NCBI GenBank assembly: GCA_051011595.1
Contig: JBPCTQ010000226.1
Span: forward strand, 1-21,294
Direction of reading: 5' to 3'
Source of the DNA: JAOUEE01 sp051011595
Lineage (GTDB): Bacteria; Actinomycetota; Acidimicrobiia; Acidimicrobiales; SHLQ01
Length of the DNA stretch: 21,294 nt
Positions 1 to 7,571 of this stretch are shown here, piece by piece. The position numbers were made by a program, and so were the translations under genes. The notes beneath the pieces were generated by a model that was not told where the DNA came from, searched no databases, and was given only the letters and a program-made list of their open reading frames with translations. Position 1 is the first letter of the stretch. The number at the start of each line of letters is the position of its first letter.

Positions 1-182
1 GATTGGGAGCCCGCAACTCCTCAGTCCCAGTTGCGGGGTCGGTGGTGGTTGGGGGTTGTCGGGATGATCGCTGTTGAGAGTGACAGCGTCAGTCCCAGTT
101 GCGGAGATTGGGAGCCCGCAACTCCTCAGTCCCAGTTGCGGGGGCCCCAGTTGTTGGGGTTGTCGGGATGATCGCCGTTGAG
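1..182. repeat. Imperfect ~105-bp tandem duplication with palindromic repeat units
   Basis: An identical 38-nt segment occurs at 1-38 and 106-143 (offset 105). A second shared segment of 27 nt occurs at 52-78 and 156-182 (offset 104) with one mismatch. The core TCAGTCCCAGTTGCGG appears three times: 21-36, 89-104 and 126-141. Each full unit holds an inverted repeat, CCCGCAACT facing AGTTGCGGG with a 10-nt loop (10-18/29-37 and 115-123/134-142). A competing pairing, 97-104 with 116-123, is also possible. The downstream half of the unit is coding sequence from the 3' end of the minus-strand gene at 126-350, so that gene's tail has been copied, and its TGA stop lies inside the repeat core. This resembles REP-like dispersed elements, but whether it recurs elsewhere cannot be judged from one window. 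It is not a CRISPR array because copies are few and spacing is irregular. Confidence 0.85.
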
Positions 183-350
183 CAGATGCACCGGAATGGT
201 GACATCGAGCGACTCACCGGGCCCGAACTGTTCACCCACCACACGAGGCTGATCGTCGCCGAGGGGATCGGTGAGATCGATGAGCTGACCCGGCACCACC
301 TGGGGGTAGTCGCCGGTCACGTCCCGTACGTGGTCACTCCAGCGCTGCAT
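126..350 (-). CDS. Small hypothetical protein whose 3' end lies in a repeat
   Basis: A 74-residue reading frame with the GC-rich third codon positions typical of real genes in this window. I do not recognise the family. The chosen ATG (350) is preceded by GAGGAG about 6 nt upstream, a good ribosome binding site. The frame stays open further upstream to a stop at 450-452 but has no ATG, GTG or TTG there. The protein is acidic, has no obvious signal peptide or membrane segment, and ends in a proline/asparagine-rich tail (DHPDNPNNWG, then PRNWD). The final residues and stop codon are supplied by the palindromic repeat. The next repeat unit (52-78, read on the minus strand) still encodes LNSDHPDNP in another frame, a remnant copy of the same tail. 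The gene may be intact with a tail altered by the repeat, or a 5' fragment of a longer gene. Confidence 0.5.
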   Translation of the reverse strand: MQRWSDHVRDVTGDYPQVVPGQLIDLTDPLGDDQPRVVGEQFGPGESLDVTIPVHLLNGDHPDNPNNWGPRNWD

Positions 351-463
351 CAGGGTCTCCTCGGTTGCGTGAGCCCACGGTAGGAGGTGCGGTGTCAGCT
401 GGTCATGGGGCGTTCGGACCGTTCGCCTGGACTGAATGGTCCCTTCTCCTCAAGACTGCGGCC

Positions 464-844
464 ATGCCGACCCCAGACCAGATCAGAGCCACCGTCGAGG
501 ACTATGTGGTGCGGTGGAACGCCGGCAATGCCGAGGCCATGGGTGAGCTGTTCGCGACCGATGGTTCGGTGGCCGATCCCGTCGATCAGCCCGCTCACCA
601 CGGCCGCGAAGCCATTGCTGCCTTCTTCGAGGGCACCTTCACCAGTGGCATGGACGCCACCCTGTCGATCACCGGCCCCATTCGGGTGGCCGGGCACCAT
701 GCCGCCTTTCCGATGCAGGTGGCCGTCGATCTCGGCGAGCAGACCGGTCGACTCGACATCATCGACACCATGGAGTTCGACGACTCCGGGCTGATCCAGG
801 TGATGCGGGCCTTCTGGGACGCCGCGGCCATGGAGATCAGTTGA
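464..844 (+). CDS. Ketosteroid isomerase-like (SnoaL/NTF2 fold) protein
   Basis: A 126-residue protein, the normal length for delta-5-3-ketosteroid isomerase. Known enzymes move the C5-C6 double bond of 3-oxo-steroids into conjugation using a Tyr and two Asp residues. Here Tyr14, Asp38 and Asp101 fall at the positions of Comamonas testosteroni KSI Tyr14, Asp38 and Asp99. The N-terminal block (YVVRWNAGNAEAMGELFA) and the Asp38 block (DGSVADPV) closely match that family. The ATG at 464 was chosen because conservation begins exactly there; the longer frame from 365 adds an unrelated leader. The stop overlaps the TTG start of the next gene (TTGA), so the two are probably cotranslated. The fold is used by many SnoaL-like enzymes, so steroid specificity is inferred from the conserved triad rather than proven. 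Confidence 0.85.
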   Translation: MPTPDQIRATVEDYVVRWNAGNAEAMGELFATDGSVADPVDQPAHHGREAIAAFFEGTFTSGMDATLSITGPIRVAGHHAAFPMQVAVDLGEQTGRLDIIDTMEFDDSGLIQVMRAFWDAAAMEIS

Positions 845-1509
845 ACGGGCCGGCCGCGGGGCTCCTACCGGCCGACGACGATCTCGAGCTGATCCACACC
901 CGCACCTACGAAACCAAGGTGTACCTCGTGGCCGACGACGAGGTCCTGGTGCGAGGAGCCGTGTCCGACATGAAACCGGCCGGTCTCTACGTGGCCGACG
1001 ATCCCGACCCCCTCGAGATCCACCAGATGCAGGTCGAGCTCCACGTTCGTTTGACCGACATGGTCATCACCGAGTCCAAGGTCGGGTTCGAGAGTCACCC
1101 CACCGAGGCGTGCCCGACCATCACGGCCCACTACGAGTCGCTGGTGGGGCTCAGCATCAGTCGCGGCTTCACCCACAAGGTCCGAGAGTTGTTCGGGGGT
1201 CCCCGCGGGTGCACCCACACCACCGCGTTGCTCCAGGCCATGGCCCCGGCCGTCGTGCAATCGGTGTGGTCGGTGGGGGTCCGACGATCGCGAGCCGCGG
1301 GTCAGGCCCCAGGTGCCCCCGACGAACCCGGTCGCCAGGCTCGATTCGCGGGCAACCTCAACACCTGCCATGTGTGGGCCGAAGACGGTGAGCATGTGGC
1401 CGCCTTACGGGCCGGCGAGACACCGCTGCCGCCGCTTCAGGTGCGGCGCCGACTGGCGGCGTTGGGTCGCGAAGAAGGTGAGTGGCGAGGTGAGCGCTCG
1501 CCGGGCTGA
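841..1509 (+). CDS. DUF2889 family protein
   Basis: A 222-residue protein resembling the DUF2889 family. Recognisable blocks are the N-terminal IHTRTYETKVYLV strand region (18-30), the central DMKPAGLY (43-50) and the characteristic GCTHTTALLQAMAP (123-136). The biochemical role is unknown. Members are common in actinobacteria and proteobacteria and often sit near catabolic genes. Translation probably starts at TTG 841, which overlaps the stop of the isomerase gene; GGAG at 832-835 lies 5 nt upstream. The C-terminal 50 residues are Arg/Gly-rich and less typical. The gene converges on the SDR at 1521-2288 with only 11 nt between stops, leaving no room for a conventional terminator. Coupling to the isomerase suggests a shared pathway, but no function should be assigned. 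Confidence 0.8.
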   Translation: MNGPAAGLLPADDDLELIHTRTYETKVYLVADDEVLVRGAVSDMKPAGLYVADDPDPLEIHQMQVELHVRLTDMVITESKVGFESHPTEACPTITAHYESLVGLSISRGFTHKVRELFGGPRGCTHTTALLQAMAPAVVQSVWSVGVRRSRAAGQAPGAPDEPGRQARFAGNLNTCHVWAEDGEHVAALRAGETPLPPLQVRRRLAALGREEGEWRGERSPG

Positions 1510-1520
1510 CTGCGGTTGGT

Positions 1521-2288
1521 TCAGGCCCGACTGGGCGGGGTGAGGGCCTTGAGGTCACCCACCGCCAGGCCGTTCAGCAGCTCCACTGTGCGTTCGTAGG
1601 GGTCGGCCGGGATCACGGCTTCGGGAATCCGATCGACCACGGCATCGGTGAGCGGACCGATGGCCTCGGCCACCGGCGTGACGTCGGGAAGGGCGTCGCC
1701 GTCGTCGAAGATCTCGGTCTGGATGTAGCCCGGGCGGATGACGGTGGTGTCGATGTTGGTGTCGACCAGCCAAGCGGTGACCGCCTCCATGTACGTGTCG
1801 ACCGCGGCCTTGGAGGCCGAGTAGGCGGGGCTCCACGGCAGTCCCCGGGTGGCGGCGACCGACGAGATGGCCACCAGGTGACCGTCGCCGCGCGGGCGCA
1901 TCACGTCGATGCCGGCATCGATGGTGGCGATGAGGCCCACCACGTTGGTCTGGATCAGCGCCTCACTTCGACTGCCGTGATCGGGTTGACCCAGCTTGCC
2001 CTCGGATTGCGATCCGAGACCGGCATTGGCCACCACGCGTGTGAGCCCACCGGTCTCCGCGTCGGCCCACCGCACGGCCTCGAGTACGGCATCGGTGTCG
2101 GTGACGTCGAGTGAGCGGGTGAGCACCCGGCGTTCGGGGTGGGATTCACCGATCTGGTGGGCCAGCTGATCGAGACGATCGACCCGGCGCGCGGTGGCGA
2201 CCAGATCGTGGCCCCGGGCCGCCAGGGTGAGGGCCAGATGGAACCCGATGCCCGAGCTGGCGCCGGTGATGAAGGTGGTCTCTGACAT
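1521..2288 (-). CDS. Short-chain dehydrogenase/reductase (SDR)
   Basis: A 255-residue classical SDR expected to oxidise or reduce a carbonyl/alcohol with NAD(P). Visible motifs are the cofactor-binding TGASSGIG (8-15), Arg residues at 34-35 after the second strand (TARR) suggesting NADP(H) preference, NAG (88-90), Asn115, the catalytic Ser143 (ISS), and Tyr156-x3-Lys160 (YSASK). The RPGYIQTE block (185-192) follows the usual SDR PG motif. The substrate cannot be read from sequence. The gene is transcribed alone on the minus strand, convergent with the DUF2889 gene and divergent from the dehydrogenase at 2389, with about 100 nt between the two starts. It is not obviously a partner of either neighbour. 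Confidence 0.9.
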   Translation of the reverse strand: MSETTFITGASSGIGFHLALTLAARGHDLVATARRVDRLDQLAHQIGESHPERRVLTRSLDVTDTDAVLEAVRWADAETGGLTRVVANAGLGSQSEGKLGQPDHGSRSEALIQTNVVGLIATIDAGIDVMRPRGDGHLVAISSVAATRGLPWSPAYSASKAAVDTYMEAVTAWLVDTNIDTTVIRPGYIQTEIFDDGDALPDVTPVAEAIGPLTDAVVDRIPEAVIPADPYERTVELLNGLAVGDLKALTPPSRA

Positions 2289-2388
2289 GGCGGCACGGTA
2301 CCAGGCACCCTGCGGGCGCCGACCGGAGCTGGGTGGGCGGCCCTTCCAGCCACTACAACATCGGTGGCGTCGAGCCCGAGGAGTTCCT

Positions 2389-3549
2389 TTGTCCGTCCCC
2401 GCCTACAGCATCACGACCGAATCCATTGCCGCCGAGGCCGCTCGGGTGGGTGATGACCCGGCCGAATTCGACGTGTCGCGAGTCTTGACCCTCGACGAGA
2501 TCGAGCTGCCCGCACTCGGTCCGCTCGACGTGCACGTGCGGATCCTCGCGGTGTCGGCCGAGCACAACATCGACCACGCAGCCACCGCCGACACCATCAA
2601 CATCGCCGACGCTCGCGGCGGCCGCATCGTGCCGGGGAACAGCGCCACCGCCGAGGTGCTGACGGTTGGTCCCGAGGTCACGCGGTTCGCCGCCGGCGAC
2701 ATCGTGATCACCCACTGCAACGGCGGACCCGATCGGTTCGGATTCCCGTTGCGAATCTGGGCCTACGACGCGCCCGAGTCCATTGGTTGGTACGCCAAGG
2801 AGGCAGTGGTGGGAGAGTGGCAACTCATCGCCGCGCCCCTCGACTGCGGGCTCGATCTGTGGGAGATGGCCGCCCTTCCCCTGCGGGCGCCGACTGCTTA
2901 CCACCTGTGGAGACGGGCGCTCGGCATCTACCGGGTGAAGGTGCCGTACGAACGACAGGCCCGCCTCAACGTGTTGGGTTTCGGCGGTGGGGTCTCGGAG
3001 TTGTTCTTGCAGATGGCCCAGGCCGAGGGGCATCGCTCCTTCTACTGTGCCGGCAACGCCGACCGGCGGGCCGTGCTGGAGGCGGCCGGTATCGAGACCA
3101 TCGACCAGAACGAGTTCAACCGCTTTGCCGAGCCGGCCGACGTGAAGGCGTTCGGCCGCGTCTGCAAGGACCGCACCGACGGAGAGCTCATGCACCTGGT
3201 GTGCGACATGTTGCGCGGCCCCGTCTATCCGGCGGGGCTGGCGGTGTCGGCTCGCCAGGGGGTCAACGTGTCGGCCGGATGGCAGCTGTCCCAGGTGGTG
3301 GAATACAACTCCACACTCATGTCGGTGAAGCAGATCACCATCGACCACACCCACTACGAGACGGTGCAGGGATGTGAGGCGGCCACCGATCTCTACGGCC
3401 GCGTCTTCCGGCCCACCGTGCACCACGAGATCTACGGTTGGGCCGATCTGCCCCGTGCCCATCAGGAGATGCACCTCAACACCCAGACCGGTATCCCCAT
3501 CATTCGTATGACCGATGACTTGCCGGCCTCGGTGGCGTCGCTCGTCTGA
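2389..3549 (+). CDS. Medium-chain dehydrogenase/reductase, crotonyl-CoA reductase-like
   Basis: A 386-residue MDR-superfamily oxidoreductase. The layout follows crotonyl-CoA carboxylase/reductase (CCR)-like enzymes: a GroES-like N-terminal domain with GNSATAEVLTVGPEV (83-97), a linker block RIWAYDAPESIGWYAKE (122-138), then a Rossmann domain with VLGFGGGVSELFLQMA (195-210). The usual structural-zinc cysteine cluster is absent, as expected for reductases of this type. Substrate is unknown; a 2-enoyl thioester or related conjugated carbonyl is plausible. The start is TTG at 2389, preceded by GAGGAG (2378-2383). The frame is open back to 2194, but that leader overlaps the divergent SDR start and looks non-coding. 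It is followed after 49 nt by the FMN/Fe-S reductase, so the two probably form an operon. Confidence 0.85.
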   Translation: MSVPAYSITTESIAAEAARVGDDPAEFDVSRVLTLDEIELPALGPLDVHVRILAVSAEHNIDHAATADTINIADARGGRIVPGNSATAEVLTVGPEVTRFAAGDIVITHCNGGPDRFGFPLRIWAYDAPESIGWYAKEAVVGEWQLIAAPLDCGLDLWEMAALPLRAPTAYHLWRRALGIYRVKVPYERQARLNVLGFGGGVSELFLQMAQAEGHRSFYCAGNADRRAVLEAAGIETIDQNEFNRFAEPADVKAFGRVCKDRTDGELMHLVCDMLRGPVYPAGLAVSARQGVNVSAGWQLSQVVEYNSTLMSVKQITIDHTHYETVQGCEAATDLYGRVFRPTVHHEIYGWADLPRAHQEMHLNTQTGIPIIRMTDDLPASVASLV

Positions 3550-3598
3550 CCACGGTCAGCGCTGGCCAACGGCCCGTCCGTCGGAGTAGAGAAGAGCC

Positions 3599-5761
3599 AT
3601 GTTCGACCACCTGCTTGCTCCCGGGCGCATCGGCACCCTGGAGGTTCGCAACCGCATCGTCATGGCCCCGATGGGAGTCGAGATCGTCGACGACGACGGC
3701 CACGCCCGCGAGCCGTTGATCGCCTACTACGAGGAACGGGCCCGCGGCGGGGTCGGCCTGATCATCACCGAAGTCTGCGCGGTGTCGTATCCCCGGGGAG
3801 CCAACTCCGCGCATCAGATCGGCCTCAGCGACGACGCCTTCGTTCCGAATCTGACCGAGCTCACCGATCGAGTGCACCAACACGGTGCGGCCGTTGCCGT
3901 GCAGTTGGTGCATCACGGCAAGGTCTCGCGACTCGACGCCAAACAGGGGCGGCCGGTCCTGGTCCCGTCGATACCCGAGTGGCACGGGTCGATGGACATG
4001 GCCAACGACCTGTCGGCCGACGAGCTGGGAATGATGATGGCCGCCGCCGGCACCGCGGCCCCAGACTACCGCGAAGCCAAGACCGACGATCTGGAGCAGG
4101 TGGTCGACGACTTCGCCGAAGCCGCCCGGCGGGCTCGCGATGCCGGTTTCGACGGGGTCGAGATCCACGCCGCCCACGGATACCTGTTGTCCGGGTTCTT
4201 GTCGCGGGCCTGGAATCTCCGCGACGACGAGTACGGCGGCTCCACCGAGAACCGGGCCCGCCTGTTGTGTGAGGTGATCACCGCCGCCAAGGATCGGGCC
4301 GGAGCCCACTTCCCCGTTTGGTGCCGTCTCGATGCCCTCGAATACCGCACCCCGGGTGGCATCGAGTTGTCTGACGCCATTCACGCCGCCGAGTTGGCGG
4401 TGGCGGCCGGTGCCGACGCGATCCACCTGTCGGCCTACGGCGACATGACCTCGGCGTCGGCCTTCACCGAGGGCACCCTGCCTCACAGCAAAGCCCGCCA
4501 TGCCACCCACGCTCGCGCCGTGCGGGCCCGGGTCGATGTGCCGGTCATCGCCGTGGGGCGAATCGAACCGGAGCGGGGAGACCAACTCATCGCCGAGGGT
4601 GGCGCCGACTTCATCGCCATGGGTCGACCGTTGCTGGCCGATGCGGCGCTGGCGGCCAAGCTGACCGCCGGCGAACCCGAGACGGTCCGCCCTTGTATCT
4701 ACTGCTACACGTGTGTGGCCCAGCCGTTCTTCGACCGCCGGGTGCGATGTGCCGTGAATCCCGAAACGGCCAACGAGTCAGCCGTCTCGGTCCGGCTTCG
4801 CGAAACCGTCGTCGACTCGCAGCGGGTCGTGATCATCGGGGGTGGTCCGGCGGGGCTGGAGGCGGCCCGGGTGGCGGCCGGCCGCGGTCATCAGGTCACC
4901 CTCTTCGAGAAGAGCGGCGTGTTGGGCGGGTCGTTGCGGTTTGCGGCGCTGGTGTACGAACCCAACGCCGAGTTGTTGGCGTGGCTCGAACATCAGGTGG
5001 AAGCCCTCGATGTCGATGTGCGGATCAGCACGGTGGCCACGCCCGAAGCGGTGGGTGCATGTGAGCCCGATCGGGTGATCGTGGCCACCGGCGCTGGTCG
5101 GGAGCGGCCGCCCATCAGCGGAGTCGATGCTGCTCATGTCGTCGATGGCGACGACCTCCGAGCCCTGCTCAGTGGTGAGACGTCGGCGCAGACCGCCGGC
5201 AAGTTGTCGCGGTTCGGACGACTGGCCGCTCGGGCCGGACGAATCAGCGGCATCACCAAACGCACCGACTGGATGGCTCGCCTCACCCAGCACTACATGC
5301 CGGTGGGTCGCCGGGTGGCTGTGATCGGGGGTGGATTGGTGGGGATCGAGCTGGCCGAGTTCCTGGTCGATCGAGATCGTGAGGTCACCGTGCTCGAAGA
5401 GGGACCGCTGTTCGCCGCTGAGATGGCCCACCCGCGCCGGTGGCGCGTGCTCCACGACCTGCGCGAACACGGGGTGGCACTCATCGGCGAGGCCACCGTC
5501 ACCGACATCGAGACCGACACCGTGCGTTTTCGGGTCGGGAACGCGGCCCACCGGGTCCCCGCCGACACGGTCATCATCGCCACCGGCATGGTGGCCGATG
5601 CCACCGTCGCCGATCGGTTGCGAGAAGCCGGATTCGACCCGGTCGAGATCGGCGACGTGTCAGGGGTGGGCTACATCGAAGGAGCCATCCGAGACGGGTT
5701 CAACGCTGGGTACACGGTGGGCGACGACGCCGCTGTGCCGGTGGTGGTGCACGACCACTGA
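3599..5761 (+). CDS. FMN/4Fe-4S/FAD oxidoreductase, 2,4-dienoyl-CoA reductase / trimethylamine dehydrogenase family
   Basis: A 720-residue multidomain flavoenzyme. Residues 1-350 form an Old Yellow Enzyme-type FMN barrel with the family signature HAAHGYLLSGFLSRAWN (190-206) followed by DDEYGGSTENR (209-219). Cys366, Cys369, Cys372 and Cys384 are placed to bind a 4Fe-4S cluster. Two Rossmann modules follow: VVIIGGGPAGLEAA (410-423, FAD) and VAVIGGGLVGIELAEF (573-588, NAD(P)H). Length and order match FadH, BaiCD/BaiH and trimethylamine dehydrogenase. The cysteine spacing C-x2-C-x2-C is closer to trimethylamine dehydrogenase than to FadH (C-x2-C-x3-C). It probably reduces a conjugated enone or dienoyl thioester at the expense of NAD(P)H, although an amine-dehydrogenase-like role cannot be excluded. 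Its stop is only 2 nt from the stop of the convergent VOC gene. Confidence 0.88.
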   Translation: MFDHLLAPGRIGTLEVRNRIVMAPMGVEIVDDDGHAREPLIAYYEERARGGVGLIITEVCAVSYPRGANSAHQIGLSDDAFVPNLTELTDRVHQHGAAVAVQLVHHGKVSRLDAKQGRPVLVPSIPEWHGSMDMANDLSADELGMMMAAAGTAAPDYREAKTDDLEQVVDDFAEAARRARDAGFDGVEIHAAHGYLLSGFLSRAWNLRDDEYGGSTENRARLLCEVITAAKDRAGAHFPVWCRLDALEYRTPGGIELSDAIHAAELAVAAGADAIHLSAYGDMTSASAFTEGTLPHSKARHATHARAVRARVDVPVIAVGRIEPERGDQLIAEGGADFIAMGRPLLADAALAAKLTAGEPETVRPCIYCYTCVAQPFFDRRVRCAVNPETANESAVSVRLRETVVDSQRVVIIGGGPAGLEAARVAAGRGHQVTLFEKSGVLGGSLRFAALVYEPNAELLAWLEHQVEALDVDVRISTVATPEAVGACEPDRVIVATGAGRERPPISGVDAAHVVDGDDLRALLSGETSAQTAGKLSRFGRLAARAGRISGITKRTDWMARLTQHYMPVGRRVAVIGGGLVGIELAEFLVDRDREVTVLEEGPLFAAEMAHPRRWRVLHDLREHGVALIGEATVTDIETDTVRFRVGNAAHRVPADTVIIATGMVADATVADRLREAGFDPVEIGDVSGVGYIEGAIRDGFNAGYTVGDDAAVPVVVHDH

Positions 5762-5763
5762 GG

Positions 5764-6261
5764 TCAGCGGGCCAGCCGCCCGCCCAGCGTGTCGGCCCCG
5801 TAGCGTTCGATCTCGGCGGCCAGGTCGAGTGGCTGGGTGGTCAAGGAGGGGTCGTGATCGAGATGACGCGGCACCTCCCACATGACCTCGAACTCGATCT
5901 CGTCGGGGTCATGGGCGTACAGACTCTTGGTGACACCATGGTCCGACGCACCCACCAGTGCTCCCCGCTGTTCGAGTCGGTGGCGCACGGCGCGCAACCC
6001 GGCGAGGGTGGGCACCTCCCAGGCCAGGTGATAGAGCCCGGGGCGGCGGGATCCGCCCGGTGCTTCGTCGGTGGGGAACAATCCGAGGTCGTGATCGTTG
6101 CCCGAGTTCGGCGAGCGGAGGAACCGCAGCTCGCCCTCCATGGCCACCACCTCCAGACCGAGTATCTCGGCGTAGAACACCGCACTTCGGGCCGGGTCGC
6201 TCACCCACAGGACCGCATGGTTCAGGCCAATGGGGATGTCGGGGCTCAGGGTCTCGTCCAT
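5764..6261 (-). CDS. VOC-family protein (glyoxalase/extradiol dioxygenase fold)
   Basis: A 165-residue vicinal-oxygen-chelate protein. The first beta-alpha-beta module starts LNHAVLWVSDPARSAVFYAEILGLEVV (13-39), and the second contains LYHLAWEV (76-83) and DPDEIEFEV (118-126). His15, His78 and Glu125 form the metal triad expected of extradiol dioxygenases and related enzymes, so it is probably catalytic. The substrate is not evident. The ATG at 6261 was chosen because the VOC fold begins just after it; the frame extends upstream to 6414, but that Arg/Gly/Pro-rich leader looks like intergenic DNA. It is convergent with the flavoenzyme at 3599-5761 and divergent from the monooxygenase at 6432, sharing a 170-bp region that should hold both promoters. 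Confidence 0.85.
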   Translation of the reverse strand: MDETLSPDIPIGLNHAVLWVSDPARSAVFYAEILGLEVVAMEGELRFLRSPNSGNDHDLGLFPTDEAPGGSRRPGLYHLAWEVPTLAGLRAVRHRLEQRGALVGASDHGVTKSLYAHDPDEIEFEVMWEVPRHLDHDPSLTTQPLDLAAEIERYGADTLGGRLAR

Positions 6262-6431
6262 GCCCTGGCCAACGACGCCCCGACCGGAGTTGTTCCGGCC
6301 CGGCTGTCGCCCCGCCGGTCGTGCTCGATCCGATTTCGGTCGATGATGCTCCGCGCCGGGGCGGGTGCCCGGCTCGGTGGCGAGGACTAGGGTCTCGCCG
6401 TCGCCGATCGTCATCCTCAGGAGCCTCGGTC
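6262..6431. other. Divergent intergenic region between the VOC and monooxygenase genes
   Basis: These 170 bp separate two divergently transcribed starts and must carry promoters in both directions. I see AGGAG at 6419-6423, which serves the monooxygenase start at 6432 with an 8-nt spacer, and minor GC-rich inverted repeats. I see no promoter boxes or operator that I would defend. Confidence 0.5.
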
Positions 6432-7568
6432 ATGGAATTCGGCATGTTCCTCGCCATGTACCACCCGGCCACCCGCCGGGCGGAGCGAACCGAACAGGAC
6501 GTCCTGCGTGACGACCTCCGACTCATCGAGGCGGGTGACCGAGCCGGGTTCAAGTACTGCTGGTTCAGCGAGCATCACTTCCTCGACGAGTACTCCCACA
6601 TGTCCGACAGCGAGACGGTCATGGCGTACGCCTTTGCCCGCACCGAACGAATCCACCTCGGGTCGGGCATCTTCAACATCACCCCCAACGTGAACCATCC
6701 GGTCCGGATCGCGGAGCGGGTGGCCATGCTCGATCATCTGAGTCAGGGTCGATTCGAGTTCGGCACGGGCCGAGGATCGTCGTCCCAGGAGGTGTATGGC
6801 TTCGGCATCGCCGACATGGACGTCACCCGCGAGATGTACGACGAGGCCCTTCCCGAGATCGTCGAGATGTGGAGAGACGAACCCTACGGGCCCTTCGAGG
6901 GGCGGTTCTTCTCGATGCCACAGCGACCGGTGTTGCCCAAGCCCTACACCGATCCTCACCCTCCCTTGTGGGTGGCCTCGGGATCACCGGGCACCTTCGA
7001 GAAGGCCGCCCGTCTGGGCCTGGGTGTGTTGTGTTTCTCCCAGGGCACGCCGGCCGAGCTCGAGCAGCTGATCAAGGTGTACAAGGACAACATCGGCAAG
7101 GCCGAACCGGTGGGTGACTACGTCAACGACAACGTCATGGTCACCACCGACATGTGTGTGCTCGAAGACGGACAGCGGGCGCGGGAGCTGGTGCTCAACA
7201 ACCGGGGGAACTACCACACGGGTCTGCTGGGTAAGTATCTCGACAGCTTCCCGATGGCCGCCCATCTGCCCCGGTGGCCCGACCTGCCGCCCGACGTGAG
7301 CCCCGAGCAGCTCGACGTCGCCATCCGGGAGGGCTACATCGCCGTCGGTACCCCCGACGAGGCTCGCCGCACCCTTCAGAACTACGCCGACATCGGCGCC
7401 GACCAGGTGGCGTTCGGCACCTTGTCCACCGATCTGGCCATCGAGGACGCCCTCGAGGTGTACGAGTGCTTCGGCACCAACGTCATCCCCGAGTTCGACA
7501 CCGACCCGGTGCATCGCACCACCCGGCTGCGCGACGAGCAGGTCGGTCTGGCCACCCGGAGCGCCTGA
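6432..7568 (+). CDS. Luciferase-like flavin-dependent monooxygenase
   Basis: A 378-residue protein of the bacterial luciferase-like monooxygenase superfamily (TIM barrel using reduced FMN or F420). Diagnostic blocks are MEFGMFLAMYHP at the N-terminus, the catalytic-region EHHF (47-50) with His48/His49 matching the conserved luciferase histidine, LGSGIFNITPNVNHPVRIAE (76-95), LSQGRFEFGTGRG (103-115) and PLWVASGSPGTFEKAARLG (178-196). Reduced FMN from a partner reductase is the usual cofactor in this branch, but F420 is possible in actinobacteria. The start at ATG 6432 has AGGAG 8 nt upstream and fits the family N-terminus; the open frame back to 5958 is antisense to the VOC gene. It is the first gene of the operon and is followed after 3 nt by the gamma-glutamyl ligase, so it may oxidise the substrate or the glutamylated intermediate. 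Confidence 0.9.
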   Translation: MEFGMFLAMYHPATRRAERTEQDVLRDDLRLIEAGDRAGFKYCWFSEHHFLDEYSHMSDSETVMAYAFARTERIHLGSGIFNITPNVNHPVRIAERVAMLDHLSQGRFEFGTGRGSSSQEVYGFGIADMDVTREMYDEALPEIVEMWRDEPYGPFEGRFFSMPQRPVLPKPYTDPHPPLWVASGSPGTFEKAARLGLGVLCFSQGTPAELEQLIKVYKDNIGKAEPVGDYVNDNVMVTTDMCVLEDGQRARELVLNNRGNYHTGLLGKYLDSFPMAAHLPRWPDLPPDVSPEQLDVAIREGYIAVGTPDEARRTLQNYADIGADQVAFGTLSTDLAIEDALEVYECFGTNVIPEFDTDPVHRTTRLRDEQVGLATRSA

Positions 7569-7571
7569 GCG

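Noticed and set aside
1..143. CRISPR array
   Set aside because: There are only two full units and one partial copy with irregular spacing, duplicated coding DNA lies between them, and no cas genes are present.
99..383. Plus-strand 94-codon frame across the repeats
   Set aside because: It lies antisense to the better-supported minus-strand gene, begins inside the repeat and has no recognisable protein features.
2194..2388. N-terminal extension of the MDR gene
   Set aside because: It overlaps the divergent SDR start, is Arg/Pro-rich and has no family similarity; the TTG at 2389 has a good ribosome site.
2353..3474. Long minus-strand frame of 373 codons
   Set aside because: It is the antisense shadow of the MDR gene; its His/Gly/Val-rich composition is typical of antisense frames in high-GC DNA.
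3500..4585. Minus-strand frame of 361 codons
   Set aside because: Antisense to the conserved FMN barrel of the flavoenzyme; no family motif.
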